From NCBI RefSeq assembly GCF_000003815.2, contig NC_049987.1, positions 7,636,114 through 7,690,188 on the forward strand: a DNA stretch of 54,075 nt, written 5' to 3'. The notes beneath the pieces were generated by a model. The model was not told the DNA's origin and did not search any database. It saw only the letters and a list, made by a program, of their open reading frames with translations. Each line of letters begins with the position of its first letter. Position 1 is the stretch's first letter. The translations under genes and the position numbers were made by a program. This document shows positions 1 through 15,364 of this stretch, one piece after another. The stretch is from Branchiostoma floridae. Taxonomy: Eukaryota > Chordata > Leptocardii > Amphioxiformes > Branchiostomatidae.

Positions 1-3000
1 TGATTAATTTTCATATTCATATTGTTGTGACGTTTTGCCTTATTTGGAGAAACATCGTCATCATGTATCTTGTTTCTCCACTGTTCTGTGTTTGGAGGAT
101 AATTTTAATTTTTTTAATGTCTAAGAGGCGATTTGTACTTTGGAAAACCCTTGGAAGGGGTGTTAGAAATGTCAGGTGCTCTGTAGCCTAACTTTTGCCC
201 TCTCACAAACATCACGGTACAACCTCTTACATTGCCACGTGGAAAACTCATACGATGTTCTCCTTTTGGCAGTTTTGTGCCAGATCGCAGCACACGTTCT
301 GCACCCTGCAGGCCCCATGAGGTTTTGTTTGTGTAAAGTTGAGCCGCAACCACGATGGTCAAATTTGGCCGAAAAGTTTCCATTCGAACGCAGAGTATCG
401 GGTTACCGGGGCTCCCGCGCGGTCCCCGCGGAGGGCTGACGGTGACTGAAACATCTTCTAAAATATCGTGATAGTTTGAAAAACAACCTCTCGCACGTGC
501 CTCGTCGATATTTAATGAAAATTGGCAGTGTGTACACGTCAAGTCTTACCGTGTACGTGTGCTACACAGTTTTGTCTCAATGTCTTCTGAAATGTGCATA
601 GTTGGTTGATTTAGAAAGGGTGTTCGGTGGGCCAAAAAAGCAAATACCATATTTAGATTGGTCCTAAATTTGACTGAAAATCCAAATCTTTTATTTCATA
701 TAGGTAATGATATTAAGATCAAACTTTCTGTCTTAGGGATTTTTCAACTTCTACTTAAAACTATTTTTATAGCCAATATAAGGTCGAAAAATCGCCATTT
801 TCTCAAGTTTTCTCACTCAAAGACTCGTAATTCAAAATTTCCTTAATGTTCCAAAAATCCCTAAGACACAAAGCTGGAGATATTAGTTGTCGACAATATA
901 AGTCCTGAAAGAGTTGATTTACACGCGTTTTGCAAGCGATTTAAATACCATGTTTGGTCCTATGTCGAGTCGCACTGATAGTGACATAGAGTAATTGATA
1001 CCGCCGTAAACAAGTGTTGTAACATTGAAGGTCACCAATAATGACGCCAGCAGCTTTTTTACATGTCACATGTTCCAAACTAATCGGCAGCAAAAGTAAG
1101 CTTGCCAAATAACGGTTTATATTTGTGAAAATGTTTGTTTTTCTTCTGACGCACGGCACCCGGGAAAATGAGGGTGTTTGCTGCATGTTTACTGTAACAA
1201 CCTGCGGGTGACCTCGGATGACCCCAAATAGAACGCCCGTTCTGTTCGATCACGCCAGCGTTCTGTTCGATGGAAGATGATTCGTGTTCTAAATCCCCAC
1301 ATTGAAGTCTGGAAATTTTGGGGCCAAATTTTACCATCGTGAACTGTCACAAAGATAATTACAGCAATCCTAAATACCGAATTGTCATGTCGCTAGCTCG
1401 TCCCGGATCCCGTGAGGAAAGTCGAGCCGTGGGGGGAGGAGCACCCAGGCGCGCGCTCCGCGGATCTAGTTACCAGGATGATTGATGCCCGACTATCCTA
1501 CGCTATCCATGGTACCACCTATATGACATGTCAGTAATTCCGGGGGTCAGACGGGTGGTCAGGGTGGCAAGCAGGGGTGCACAGCGCCCCTCCTCTTTCA
1601 CGTGCTCATTCTGCATTAATTCTTCCCGCTTAGACTCAGAATCAGCCAGATTCAGACACAAGAAATCATGTTTATAAACCTCAGAGATCGCAGTCGTCTA
1701 ATGCGTTGGTACAGTGTGTAGGAAGCCTGGGGACGAGATGAGAGGTCAGAGGTGAACATTCTAATCTGGCGTCACGCTGGGTGTGTGTATCGTGCCCCGG
1801 TGAAACGTATAACTCTATTTATTGTGTTTACGTTATACATTGCCAAAAGGGTCGGCCGTGGTATCAACCGTACTCCGCGTTTCAGTCCAAGCCAAACAAT
1901 GACACAAAAGTGACAAACGCTTTTGCGAAAGGACTTTCTATTTAGTGAAACGTGTTGAAAGGTTAGTTGTCAAAGTTTATAAGTATAGCTTTTACATCAA
2001 TACAGATATGAATTCATAACTGTCACAAGCAATATGGTGGAACTAGACTGGAAGACTGTTTTTTTTCACTAAAAAACAACAACTTTGAAGAACATTTGAA
2101 ATTACTTTTGGAGCATCTTCCTTAGTAGACGTATCAGTTGAAACGATTGTCTAACCCCTCTTAAGTCTTGAATGTTTTGAATGAATGGCTTTGAATGAAT
2201 TGTTCTGAAAGGAAAAACTTCGATTCTAAATGATAAGTGATTTTTAGTGATGTGCTACCACTTACACAGTGCATTCTGCATATGATTTACACATCATCGC
2301 ATTGGGGACAAGAAATATCGTTACACACATAAAAGTCCACATAGCCTAAATTCTGTTGCACATTTGTGTTGTTTCCCTTTCCTGTGAGTCTGAGCCGTAA
2401 CAAGGGTTTCCCAGTTCCCCTTATGCGGTCCGCAGCCAGATTCAGTGACAAAGATTTATGGCCCAGCGGAGTAAAGGACATATTGAGTCTATAATACCAT
2501 TATTATCTCTGTCTATAACAGGTTAATGGAAACGTCGTTACTGTTGCCCCAATCACCCCCTATATACACCACCTGTCTCGCTTCCGTAGCTTTAATTTGG
2601 GCAGGAAAGAACGGGCCATATTTAACAGGAGTGCGGGAAAATTTACGGCGCCGGTGTGAGTGTAGCGTTCGGCTCAAATCGCGGAGTGTGCTGACGATAG
2701 CGGTTTGAGTGAGTTTCCGTGCTGACGAGGCCAATTCTGCCCGAGTAACGTTTTGCGGAATCACCTGTGCGCAGACGCGAAGGTCGGACATCTGTCTCAG
2801 GTGGACAGGTGATCCTTTCTGGGTGATGAAGAAGCGACAAGATGTTCCAGGAGATAGCTAGGTGATCGGGTGACACAACAGGTGCCACTGAAATCAAACC
2901 CAGCGCACGCTGTGCGCATCTTAGGCGATTACGACTTGATTGCGTTCTCAATCTATTCAAACTGTTTCCTGTTCAGTTTGCTGGGTAAGATTAAAGTTCA

Positions 3001-6000
3001 GTTCAACGCATCTAGATACTAAACAAAGTTGATATTGTCGTTAGAACAGAAACAAATCTTGCGGAAAAATGTAATTTCGTCCCGCATTCCTGGCGAAGAC
3101 ACTACAGGAAAAAACACACAAGTCTAGTTTGTAGAGTTTTCTCATTACTTACACAGGGATAGCCTGACGACTGGACCTCGTACACAACCTAATCTCCGTC
3201 ATTTAGCAAAATTGGAAAAGTGTCCGAGTGTTGGCATCACGCCCACTGTAGGTCGCACCCCGACAGACAGCCCTATTCCAAGTGTTATTCTATTTCATCA
3301 CCAGACGATCGCGTTGCCGTCTAGGTTTTCCTAAACAAGGCAGTCCCGACCCCTCTTGACAACAAATGTACAAACAAACAGATAGGAGGAGTGGATCCCC
3401 CCTCCCCTCCCCTCGCCGTCTTACGCCACCCGACCGGAGAAATTCCATCGTTACTCATTACATGGGGATTAGCTGGACTCGGGGGCGGGCGCAGGTGCAT
3501 GTAGATGCCGAGCACTTGTGTCGACCGTCCCCGGTAAAACCAGGGAGAGGAACGGCACGCTTCTTGAGATTATTCTGCGGTTAGAACGAAGGAAAAGTTT
3601 TGTTCCCAACTATTTCCGTTCTCAATGGATGTCATAAAGGATAGATCTCAGGGATGGGTCCAAGATTACTTTTTGTCACGTAGTTTCTTTGAAAGGCATT
3701 CGTAGTAAAACTACAATAGCTGTCAGGATCAGAATTTTGTACACGACATTAAACAGGTTAAGATAAAGAATTTTTGACGTGTTTACTAACAAGTTGCGAA
3801 GAATATTGGTCGAATACATTTCTTCTGTTAAGTGATAACCAACGAAAGTGCGATCTTGACTTTTGTTTATGTAGTCCTGAGATATGAACAAACCTTGTGG
3901 ACACTTGGTCTGCGTATGTGTTGGAACGAAATGTACCGCAAATTACACGAAAAGCTAATATTAAAGAACTCAATTACTCTTATGAATGGCGGTTTTTAAT
4001 CCTAACAATGTGACATTGCCAAATCTTTTTTATTTTTTATTTATTTCCTGAAACACGCCGATGTTGAAACACGCGACACAGATAGACTGTAGCATAGGAC
4101 GGAAGATAACTAAATCTCCATTTAGGTAGGAAAAGTCTATTTGATTTTAATCCGAAAACAATAACTACTCTGGTCGCAGGGTCAGTGTGTGTCTGTGAAG
4201 GTGCTTGTGTGTGTGTGCCCCCGTTTTTCCACATGTGGAAATCTCCCGGGTAAACCACAACCCCAGACAAACGACATTTCAATCGAGCGCTGCTGGTCGG
4301 CTGAATGTTTTAGCAGACACCGCTGGGCTGATCGTGGGTGGGCGAAGCGTCGTCCCATCCCCCCGTCAATCAAACCCACTGTCCTACAAGATAGTTGATT
4401 TGCTAAACTAGAAAATATGAGCGTCCTGATCTGTTGTTTCCGTTTCTCAAGAAAACGCAGGTTCCTCTACAAATCGGCTGGTCTGCCAGACCCAAGTTCA
4501 CGGCCATGTACGCCTCCGAGAATTTAGTTACACAGATCTTACATAGGTTTGTTGATTTTTCGCGTCCGGTTTGTGCAACGTCAAGGTAGATTCGTAGTCG
4601 ACGTCTTGTTCCCAAGTTAAAAATATGTAAAATACCAAATTTGGAAAGCCATCAACAAAATTTTGAGGTTGCAATTGCCTTTCTTTCTTATTTTGCAGAC
4701 TTCAGCGCTGCGATTGTGTATCACGCATCGTTCAAACTGTGCCTTGTCGTTCAAGTTCACACAGACATCGTATGTGCAAAGACTACAAAAGATAGATAAT
4801 TGTTCACTGATTGAAGATCAAGAATTCTTTACTGTTTCTCATGTACAGATTATTGCAGAATGACACTCTCAGGGGGAAGTTGTTTTCCCTGCGCCATGTT
4901 CTGAAGCGGTACAGTGGGTTGGTGTAGTGATTACAATACAGGATTGGACACATGGATGGAAACCGCGACTATAGCGCGCTCCAAATCTTACAACACTCCC
5001 CTCCTATTCATCACAAAGGTTTAAAGCCATTAGCTAAAACCATGGATTTGTCAGGGATCTAAAATTAAATTAACGGTGTGTAAGGAGCTTGGTTAAGCCA
5101 CGCCGATCCCGAGAGACATTTCAGGAATGTACTGTTTCACTGTCGGCATTTAGCCAGCCTTTTCTGTTTCTTACGGCGGGAAAAACAGCCCATGGTCGCA
5201 GGTGCATTAGACAGGACATGTGGGAAGGATACACGTAAAGCTATTTTCTACACTGCATTGTGTTAGTGCACAAGACTAATTTCATGTTGTTGATATCTAA
5301 ATTCGTTCAACGTGTATATGAACGCTTCTAGTATAGTTTCTAGTATGCAGCATGCTTCTAGTGTGCAGCAAGTATGTATGGTTTGTAAATATGTGTTATA
5401 AAAATGTGTGTTAATAAAAAGGGAGGACATATGTATATCTACAAAAGGAATGGAACAAAACAGAAAAGAATAAGCAGTAGAAGAAGAAGTCAACGTTGAT
5501 AAACGTTTATGTTTCTTGGGGGTGAAAATTTCAAGGGATAACTGCAGCTGGGCACTTGATGTTGGGGCTTGAGGCTTGAGAGAGCTTGGAATTGTTTATT
5601 AATGTACATAATTCTGAGCAGACCATATAGATAACTTAATGGTTTATTTTTTCAGGTGCAAGGACATGGAGGTATATTTATGATTGCTGGAATACATTTT
5701 TGAGAAGTTAGCTTTGAGTAGTGTCGATGTTCATGTCATGGCTACCGCGTAACAAGCCCTACAAACATGTGTGAAAGGAAGTGGCTCACAATTCAAGGTC
5801 ATCTCTGCTGTCTTTGTAATGTGAAGAGAGAGAGGGGATTCCGCCATGGTTCAAGAATGGAAGATGCCGACAAAAACACATCACAAACTATAACAAAGAT
5901 AATATTGAAATTGGCAAATGAATTTGGGGAAAAATGATACGAGCTCAAAAATATTACAGCGGACGATAAAATAGAAACAAAGTGACACATAGAAGAGTGG

Positions 6001-9000
6001 CATTGACTGTAGGTGCTGTAAAATATTAGCTACCGGTGATTTTGAATTCCTATATTATAGTTGCCCATTGACCAGTGCATGGAGCGTCGCCTTGTTTGTT
6101 ATAGGTCTACCCGTTCGTTTACATCACAGTGACGAAAAGAGCCCACATTTGGAGCGGTAATACCTTAATGCGAGTTGCAAGCCTTAATAAGGCGGCAAGG
6201 TTTACATCTTGGTCAGTGCTCTGTGCGTCCATGCTTGGTTTGGAGCGTGTAAGCCACAGATTGTAGGTGAAATTGCTTGTGTTCATAGCGAGAATGGAGC
6301 TCAAATTATCCGTACGCTTGTTGGGTCTAACTCGGGCCCGGGCACTTTTACTTCCACACGCGCATGTCCGACAGATCCTCAGCCGAAGAAAGGCGCAGTT
6401 ATGTTTGAGTGAAAGTGCGGCGAATGTTTAGGAAAGATTATCCCTTGTTAGCTAACATCATCACACGGAGGGAAAAGTTGGCGAAGATTTTGTCGGAAGT
6501 GTAGAGTTTTGTGCGCTGTCCGGGGGGTGCGAGTTGTTTTAGAACAGGTAACGTGAGCGCGGGGAAAACTTTCCTATAATCTACCGCTTTTACAAGAGGC
6601 ACTGTCATCCCCGGGGGAGACTCTCACTGTAACAGGCAGGCCCGTGATGATAATACGTTTTCTGTCAATATAGAAATGTTTTAGTCATGTAATTACCCCA
6701 TCAGGCGGAGCGTGAGTTACATGTAGGCCAAGCAATTAGAAGGTATAAGCGTCGGAGGAGGGTTTGTCCCCGGCCGGGAAGTCGTCACTCACACGCGCGG
6801 GTACGTTCCCTGTCCACAATTGGGTCTCAATCCGCCCGTGCAGGCCTGCGCGCAAGAAAAGCGCGTATTTACCCTCTGTGTGACACCACGGGCTTGTATA
6901 GATACAGGTGCGCGCAGAGGGAGTACACACGGCGGGATTGGGTTCCTGCTTGTAAAGTAAAACAAACGGCGGCGTTGTGATGGCACCTGCCTGACGTGGG
7001 CGCGCCCGCCCCTCCATACCATCAATTGTACGGGAGGTGGCAGAGATTGACAGGCAAGATCCGCGGTTAGACTCAGCTCAATCGGGTTGTCAAGCACGCC
7101 TGTAAAATCAGGAAACAACAGTGTAGATGTCTGACTCATCATTGACAACAACATGTCTATTACAGAACATTCTGTAGCTGTATGGGTTTTTTTCACCAGC
7201 GCAATGTACTTTTGAAACAAATTTCTTTAGGTTTTCAATTGCAACTGCGCCCATAAAATCTAAATGTTAAATGCAGTCTATTGACAGTTGGCAGTGTATA
7301 GATTCTTCTCATGCACTATTTGCATAAAGTGTTCACACATAAGTACCTTACAAAATGTCTTTATTTTATTAAGTACCAACAAAACGCGTCTTTATTGGTA
7401 TCGGCGATAGACGCAACTCTACCGCACTGTAGTAGCCTTCCCTGTTCTCGGGCTTTTGCATGGTGCATTCATTCTCACCACAGCACACTGGACACTTTCA
7501 AACAAGGTCCTTTCACTGCAGCCCAGCCTTGTTTGACTTTCAGATTTCGCCGACACCCTAGAACACAGAGGAAGCGATCAGGCCGTCCGTGTGAGCTCAG
7601 TCCGCCGGTGGAGTGCCTGCAATTGGCTGTTGAAAAGACCGTAATCCCGACGGGGTTTTATCCCTCTTCTCGTTACAACATTCTCCCTGCTCTTACCTGA
7701 GGATTTTACTCCCCGGCCTTCCAAACAGTTATTGCAAGTATCAAATTATACACACAGGAGCCTTGTTGTTTCTTTACCTTCGCCCCACTTTGACGGAACA
7801 AAACATTCCTCCGCAGATATTTCTCCCGTGCTCCGCCCTTTTGAATCCATATTTACACATTTCTCGATTCGTGACGTCAAATATTCCCTCGCCTTCGGAC
7901 GGGAGCCGAACCGGAACCGACCCGAAATTTTTTGTCTTCCAGAAAAGAGCAGAGGACGTTTGTAGTTGTACACCGCTGCTGTGTGGAGAGATGATGTTTG
8001 GGTAGCAAACACGCAGGGAGAATAGAAAACTAACAAACCTCGCGGTTTAACACCTGCACTTCGGGACTTCAGAAACGTGGAGTGTTAAACACTATTATGT
8101 TTTTTCACTCCCGTTTATAAGAAGATTCAATATTTGCTGTGTTAGGTTGTTTTGCCGAGGGGGGTTCTAGAGGTAAAGCTAGACTTGTTTGGCGGCAGGA
8201 ACAGAGAGAAGTCTTTTGACACACGTTCATTGTGCGGAGGGGCGATTATAGCCATGTATTTGATGCATTCTTGGGAGATTACAATGTTAGTCCGCACATG
8301 TTGTCTCTGTGCTGTGCTGTGGATTACAGGCAGAACCTGTACGAAATGTTGCAGTTAGCCGTCTCAAATAACACAAGGCCCATTATCGGATACGTGCCGC
8401 ACTTAGAGGATTTTCCTTTTTGCCTTCTCTGAAAGAATGAGAGCTTTTCTTAAATGCATCGGTGCCGTGCAGGGTAACTGCGTAAGTCCCGGGAAAAGCC
8501 TTATCCGCAAGGCTACTGTGGAAATAACATGGCCAAAGTGTAGCTTAAACGAATTCACTACTTTGGCTATGATAAACATTGCTTAACATAATTTAGCCTT
8601 TCAACAAAGTTGCATTTGACACAAGTTTCTAAAATGTCGGACGTTTTCTTGCAAGTGTATACACAAACTAACACAAGTAGCCTGGAAAGTAATTAAACAA
8701 AGATTGTACGTAATACTACATATACACGTATAGGATTACATATGATGTTGACAAGCTGTGTACGACGTCAATTGGCATCATTAGTAGGATAGGTCCAAAT
8801 AAACAACCGTAAGTTGCCCCCAGGATTTGTCGTCCGTTCTGGAGTGTGTCTGTGTGTGGGTATATTTTCTCAGCGTCCCCGGTAGTCTGGTAACCCCGAA
8901 AAAATCACGCGTCCCCGTCGACTATCGGGAAGAAGGGTGACCCAAACCGCCGAGTGACGAACGGAGAAACAAAGTATTGTGTTAGCCAAGTGTTGTTTGT

Positions 9001-11358
9001 TATTAGTAGATGCAACACTTTGAAAATCCTGTGAGACTTAAGGATTCGTAACTATAGCATAAGGTCATTCTGACTGCTAGAAATGATGGCACCCAGGCTC
9101 TGTCACTGCCACAGGGGCAGAGACGACAGGGATATCCTAAGAATGATGTTCGTTGTACATCAGCACTGCACTTGATATCATATCATGCGGTCTCCATAAT
9201 TTCCAAGGTTGGAAAACCTCAAATAATTTTGACTCACAATGGCAAGTAAGACAGTATTTCTTCTATCTTGCATCTACGTATGGTGCCTAAGGGAAATATA
9301 TTTCGATACTGCACAGTGCACAATGACGATATTTGTGTTAATAGTCATTGCTATAAGCAATTAAGGTTAGAGTTTTAGTCATCGTTTCCATGGTTTTACA
9401 CCCCATCTACTTGATAATGACATGTGGATATGACCATGTTATAAAATGATGAATCTCTTAAACGAAAACCCATTGAATGGTCCGGTAGGAAAACCTGCCC
9501 GTGCTGTGTGGATCCCCTCCATCATTACCCTACCGGCGGCGCAGATGGCACCAGCGCCCGCCTCACAATGGCTTCTCATAACCGTTCCTTCCGCTTGACT
9601 TGACGTTGTTGATCTGCCGCCGCTACCGACGGGCCGTACAGAAACCATTGTCTCCGGACTCCCTCTCCGCAAACCTCCGCTCATTATCATTTTTATTACA
9701 TCTTTACTCTGCCCAAACTCTGTATTTGCTGTCTAATTAGCCAAATGTCCAAGTGATTGACTCCAAAGCAAACCTTTCCTGTGGTCCAAGTGATTTAATG
9801 TTTCGCACTCGAAGATGCAAACCAAGAAGACGCCCTATGTTATAATGCCATCTCAGAGGGACTATCACCTTTCTCGTCTCCACCACACCTCCCTATGTAA
9901 AATGAGCATGTAATTGTTGACAAACTGTTATTTTGGTTGGTACAAGAGTAATTAGGAACCCCCGTCTCTCCCTTGTTGATGGATGCTCCTGTATCGTCTC
10001 GGCTGGACGGTGTTTGGAGAGGGGACCTGAGTAGTTTGTTAACGGAAACAGATTCACCGAAGGAAATCGCAACATTGTCAGGGTGGGACCGGGTAGATAC
10101 ATATACATTAGAGAGGTAAGATTGATCAGGTGGTCAATATTGGGGTTACTTTTTATTTAAACCGGGGAGCAAAACGTTCTTTCGTTAGCGCAAACAAGTT
10201 CAACGTGCTATGATGCTTCCTTATATGGAAGTGTGATTTTTATGGTGTTCTTTCAAATTGTTCGTAGTCATCGGTTGAAATGCTGTTGTTCAAGCTTCTG
10301 AGATGGCAAGGGATATCTGGAAGCGAGGATTGTAGTCTTTGTACGTGACAACAGAATGACAGTCATGTCTTTGGACACTGTGTGTCCGCGAATAAAGAGG
10401 TTTCCTTCACCTTCTACAGAAGAGATTGCCGTGATAGTGTCACCTTCTGCGACACAACTACGCGTGTCATGGTTTTGCCTGATTCACGGTTTGTCCACCT
10501 GACCGTAAATGTGTCTTATACGTCTCATTTACGACTGTCTAGAAGTTATTCTGCATTCAACAAACATCTGCGTTCCCGATCTGTGACCTTCTTGGTGTTT
10601 TATGTATGGCTATAACTTACTACATGTAGTACTGTGCATCGTCTTCTCATTCTTGGCAAGCTTTATCATGTAAATGATGTCCATCTTCAGTTTCGTTCGC
10701 AAGTTCGTTTGTGACAAAAAGTTTACATAGTTCCTTGGTAAGGTGCTATATTCTCCGTATTAAATTCCCGTTAAGGCCTGGTCTCATAAGTCATACTATC
10801 ATGCATGGTCAGATCGCAAACTGAATCAAGTAAATGCATTTATAGCATAGCCATTCACGTGTCCTGCACAATTAGCAGTCTTGTTATGGAAAGCCTGTGT
10901 TATGGGAAAGAGCTGTAGATCTTTGTCCGCAGGGAATTTTGTAACAGCTTGCTACAAAATCAAAGTCCTACCACGAACTTCGACGTACTACACATGAAGA
11001 CGTACTATATGTCCCCGCCGTAAACATAGTAAACTAAAGGAAGCGAAGGTGTCATCTTGAGGACGTTTGTCTCCGTTGCTCACTTTCTGAGGTTTATTTA
11101 CAATCCGTAACAAGCGGTGTGGATTACCTGGGCATTCCTGGTGACACGGTGATCCTGGAGGTGGAAATGGGCTGCACATGTGTGAGATACTCGATACGTA
11201 CTCCTCACCACCCCGCCGTACCAAAACTACCACTGAAGAAACGTGGTTTCCACTGATTTCAGCAAATTATAATAATAATAATAATATCGGATGTATTTTG
11301 CAGCCAGTAGGTACCCAAAGTGTGGGTAATGAGGCTGTTTAACTATAAAATACATTTA

Positions 11359-11553
11359 CTCTCCAAGCAGAGATAAGGTGCTCTGGCATCATTTAGTCGT
11401 TGTTTTTTATCGGGCTTTCTACATTTTTATTTGGTAGCGTTTTATTCATGTTTCAGGCCGCAAGACATGAAGAAAACTGTATAAGATAGAAAGCCCGATA
11501 AATACGCCTCAAAAACGTCAAAAACAGCCGGAGCCTAACCTCTGCTTGGAGAG
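11359..11553. mobile_element. MITE-like element with CTCTCCAAGCAGAG ends
   Basis: A 14-base perfect inverted repeat bounds a 195-bp non-coding core. Inside it a second inverted pair surrounds ATCGGGCTTTCTA and TAGAAAGCCCGAT. A related core occurs at about 37288-37456 in an HLCS intron. Confidence 0.75.
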
Positions 11554-13018
11554 CACAATAAAGGTCTTGTCGTCTAGACAAGATACTTGGCTTTTTCTTA
11601 CTGTAGAGACGAGACTGCTATATTTACGTTGGCTTGAACAGCACACAAAACGTTTTGCAATTTTGAGCAGTTGCTTTTCTTTCTTTTTTTTTACTTCTAG
11701 TCCTTGAGGCTGTACTGTATTGGTAAAAAGCCTTCCGGCATGGTTTTGCAAATTAAACACACTATTATTACAAATGCCATAAAATTGATTCTGGGTAGAA
11801 ATTGAGATGCCACATAACTATACTTGTGTAGAACACATTCAACTACATGTGTGCTTAATTGGTGATTTTAGACATTTAGACAAATTTGTACATTTTCAGC
11901 TCTGTCACAGGTCAGATAACAAACAGATGTTGTGGAGCAGAAGACAGAAAGTTTCATTAGCTTCACCCGACCGTAAGGAAGGGACAGTCTCTTATCAGTC
12001 TTCGTTCGTTGTAAATTTAAATTTATTTGCTTTCTACGTTTAACATTTCACAAACAGTCAACAGAAAGGTGTCTCTAATTATTGCCAGCAAGTGATAGTT
12101 ATTCATTCAGACACCCAAGTGTTGTCAAGGATAAAATGATGATAATAATATAAAACCCAGGTACACAAAGGTCCAGTCTATCTCACCGAAACTACGACAC
12201 GCTATTGATGAGAAGACTTGGCTCTTGAAACTCTTTCCAAGGTGACGTTGCGTGCCTTGAGAGGTGGCTTCATGTTGACACTCTGGAGGGTTCAGTAAAG
12301 GTCGATTGTTTTATGTGGAAAGGTATGACTCCACTCTGCTAATCATGTCCAGGACGCTACCACACTCACTCTATTCTGAAAATATAACTGTTAGTATTAG
12401 TATACCTATTAAACAGTGCTATTGGGTCATTTTGGAAGAAGGGAAAAAGGCCGAGATTTGTCATTAGACAATTGTGCAAAAAATGAAAGAAAATGGCGGG
12501 AAAAGTCGATAATCGAATTATCAAGTTCTGTCGGAGCAGTGACGTTATTCTTTTTCACAAAATTTTGTTGTATCTTTTTATGATCATATACAAAGGTTGA
12601 ACAAGGAAATAATGACTGAAATTGCCTATATTCCATGTTGTCCAAATATAGTAATGAAATTCGACAACAAATTTGATTTAACAATATTCATTCTTCTCGT
12701 TTTATTCTGACAGGCACTGTCTTTTTGTTGATCTTATATTCTGCTCTCCAGTAACAGTACATTTGTATTTTGAAATGTGACATGAGTCTCAGAAAATACC
12801 CAAGGCTTGCTTCCTGTTCAGTTAAGACTTACAATGTATGTTGTTTTGCTGCTGTCCACACGTTAATGTCTTCTTGCTAAGTTGTTACGTGGCCACGAGC
12901 GTCTCTTTACGCCGAGGAAAGGCCCCAGCACGCCCTGACTGCGCCAAATTAAAAGTGTAACGACAAGTAATTAGCTGTTTTGAGAGGAGAGTAGTACGTG
13001 AGGGGGCAGGGGCCTCAA

Positions 13019-14525
13019 GATACCCCAGTCTTCCTGAGCAAACTGGTTACAATCGCTTTATCGGTCGGTGTCATCATCAAACACAACTCTAGGGCTGCTT
13101 TCGTCAAATAGATTCGCGGTCCGGCGTTTAGCGGTGAGTCAGGGGCGCCGTTAGTCGGGTGCGAGTTGTGTTTTCACCCGGAGGTTAACGAATATATCGC
13201 ACCCTTGTCGATTTTACGGTTAAGAATGGTGCAGTTGGCGTGGCCGTCGCCTTCTCCCGGCAAACTGGCGCTGGCGCGAGCCCGGGTCGGGTCGGCGGGG
13301 TGCGACCCCGGGAATGGGTACAAGAAAAACGGGCAATTTTCTGGGCCGGGCATGGAAAATCGCACGGGATCGTTTTACATCGGCGGAATGTCCCCTCCTG
13401 ACTCCCGGGAAGATTGATCGCACCAGCGACTGGGCCCGAACACAAAGTGTCCAGTGTAAACCTGCGGGAAGGAGATGCACCCAGGGAAGTCCAAACACTG
13501 TGCGCCGCACTTGTGTAAATACAACTGGGAAGGAACTCTGCAGTTACAACTATAGCTTCTTCAGTTTTAAGTTTTTATTGCAGTAGTACTAGGACGCTCG
13601 TATGTGGTGTATAGCATGATTTCACAAAGGCATACATACTACAACATCAGCGCATTTGTTTACCTGATTTGGTTCGAGGTTGGTACTGATGGTGTCTGTA
13701 ACGTTGAATTTGAACGTTAGTTTTCTTTCATGACGGGATCGAAGACCGGTCACATTGAGACAGTCAAAATTCAGTTTTGGACTTTTTAAAATGTGTTAAG
13801 AATCAGTTTAGAATTTGTTTTGTACAAAAACTAATGATAACTGACTATATTAGAATGATGATTGCTTATTTTCCATTCTTGATGACCATTACTAAATTGC
13901 ATGTTACATGTTGCATATATATATATAGAATCCGAAATGTTGGAAAAATGTCCTTAACTGCAAATTTCTAAAAAGAACTTTTTCACATTTTCATGACATC
14001 ATTCTGTACATAGGTTCAAGCTCATTTGTGTGTGTTTGCGTTTGCGTGATTGTGAAAACATATGGAGTAAACAGGCCAAGCGGCTGTGCACGTGAGAACG
14101 TTGCATGATGTCGCATGGCATGATGGGAACAACTCTAGATGATGTTATCCCAGATTGCACCGGGAAGTGATATGTTCAAAACAGCGGATAGAAATGTTCA
14201 CCAAACCGATTTTCAGCCTTTGTATAATATGAATGAGAAACACGCGTGAACAAGTTCGAATTCCATCAGAAATTTCCCAAATGTGTCGTCACGAATGAAT
14301 TTATATAACGTTAATACTGTAAAATCGAAAGTTTCTATTGCGTAGTAGTTTCTATTGTGAACTTAAAATTATCAGAATAGGAAGACAGGTGTAGAACGAA
14401 ATAGATACCGTTAAGTGTCGAATTTGCTATCATTGCACCTGCTAAGGTCCCTACAGATACCCCACTCTTCGGAAGTTGAGCAAACTATGTACAATCGATG
14501 TATCGGTCGGTGTCATCATCGAACA
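13019..14525. repeat. Diverged direct repeat pair
   Basis: The copies are 13019-13083 and 14456-14525. Both start GATACCCCA and share TGAGCAAACT, TACAATCG and TATCGGTCGGTGTCATCATC in the same order, with small indels. No known element is recognised. Confidence 0.75.
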
Positions 14526-14591
14526 TATCTAGGCATTGAGGAAACATCATCTCACGTCGTTTAACAGAAAGTTTCGTAGATGTAGACGAAA

Positions 14592-14817
14592 AGAAAAGTT
14601 CCCTTTCCCTCTTCCTTGATGTAAGGTTGACGTGAAATATTCAGGGCGGCCCCAGCAGTAACCGATGCACCGCTACCCTCATATTTGTGTTTGTGCTATC
14701 TGTGAGTAGACGGGAAATGGACTTCTCTTCGGAACTTGTGGAGAAGAGAAGAAAAGTTCCCTCTTCCTCTGCCTTGATGTAAGGTTGACGTGAGATATGC
14801 AGGGCGGTCCCATCAGT
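14592..14817. repeat. Two-copy tandem duplication, period 158 bp
   Basis: About 68 bases at 14592-14659 recur at 14750-14817 with few changes. The shared core includes CTTGATGTAAGGTTGACGTG followed by an AGGGCGG block. Confidence 0.85.
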
Positions 14818-15364
14818 GGCCGCCGCGCCGCCAGAGTGTCTGCCACGCTTCGCCAGGTGTTAATGAAGATTTCTGCCGTCCGAGATTGGGTTCCTGGCAG
14901 ACCCGGCCCGGGGTCGGCTCGGCGGCCGGGGCGCGCCATCCTAGGCGGCGGATGATGGATGGAGCCCGTCCGAGGACGTGGAGGGATCGATACGTTAGTG
15001 TACAAACACAGAAACAGATACGGTTGGCGCTGACCCTCGTGCCATGATGGACGTCAAAATAACTTCGCAATGGCCCTGAAATGGGTTCAATCTAATAGGC
15101 GATCCGTCTTTTCGATACATACTAAGTAGAAAGTTCCTGTCAAGGACCTGTGATGTTGAGTCCTTGGCATTTTTTCTATCACTTTGCAATAGTTCTTCAA
15201 TCCGTTTGTCTGAGCTGAGTCTAACTATATCAAACATGGTAGAAAAAGTTCTAGTTGGTCCAGTTGCAAGGTATAATTTCTATTTGCGCGTGAAAAGTTT
15301 GTTATAAGATGTCTATCTGAAAGGTGTGTTCGTACCTGCGGCGCCCTGCAGTGCTGGTAGTATT

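Noticed and set aside
114-542. 142-codon open frame on the minus strand
   Set aside because: No family similarity, no repeat of conserved motifs, and composition like random translation.
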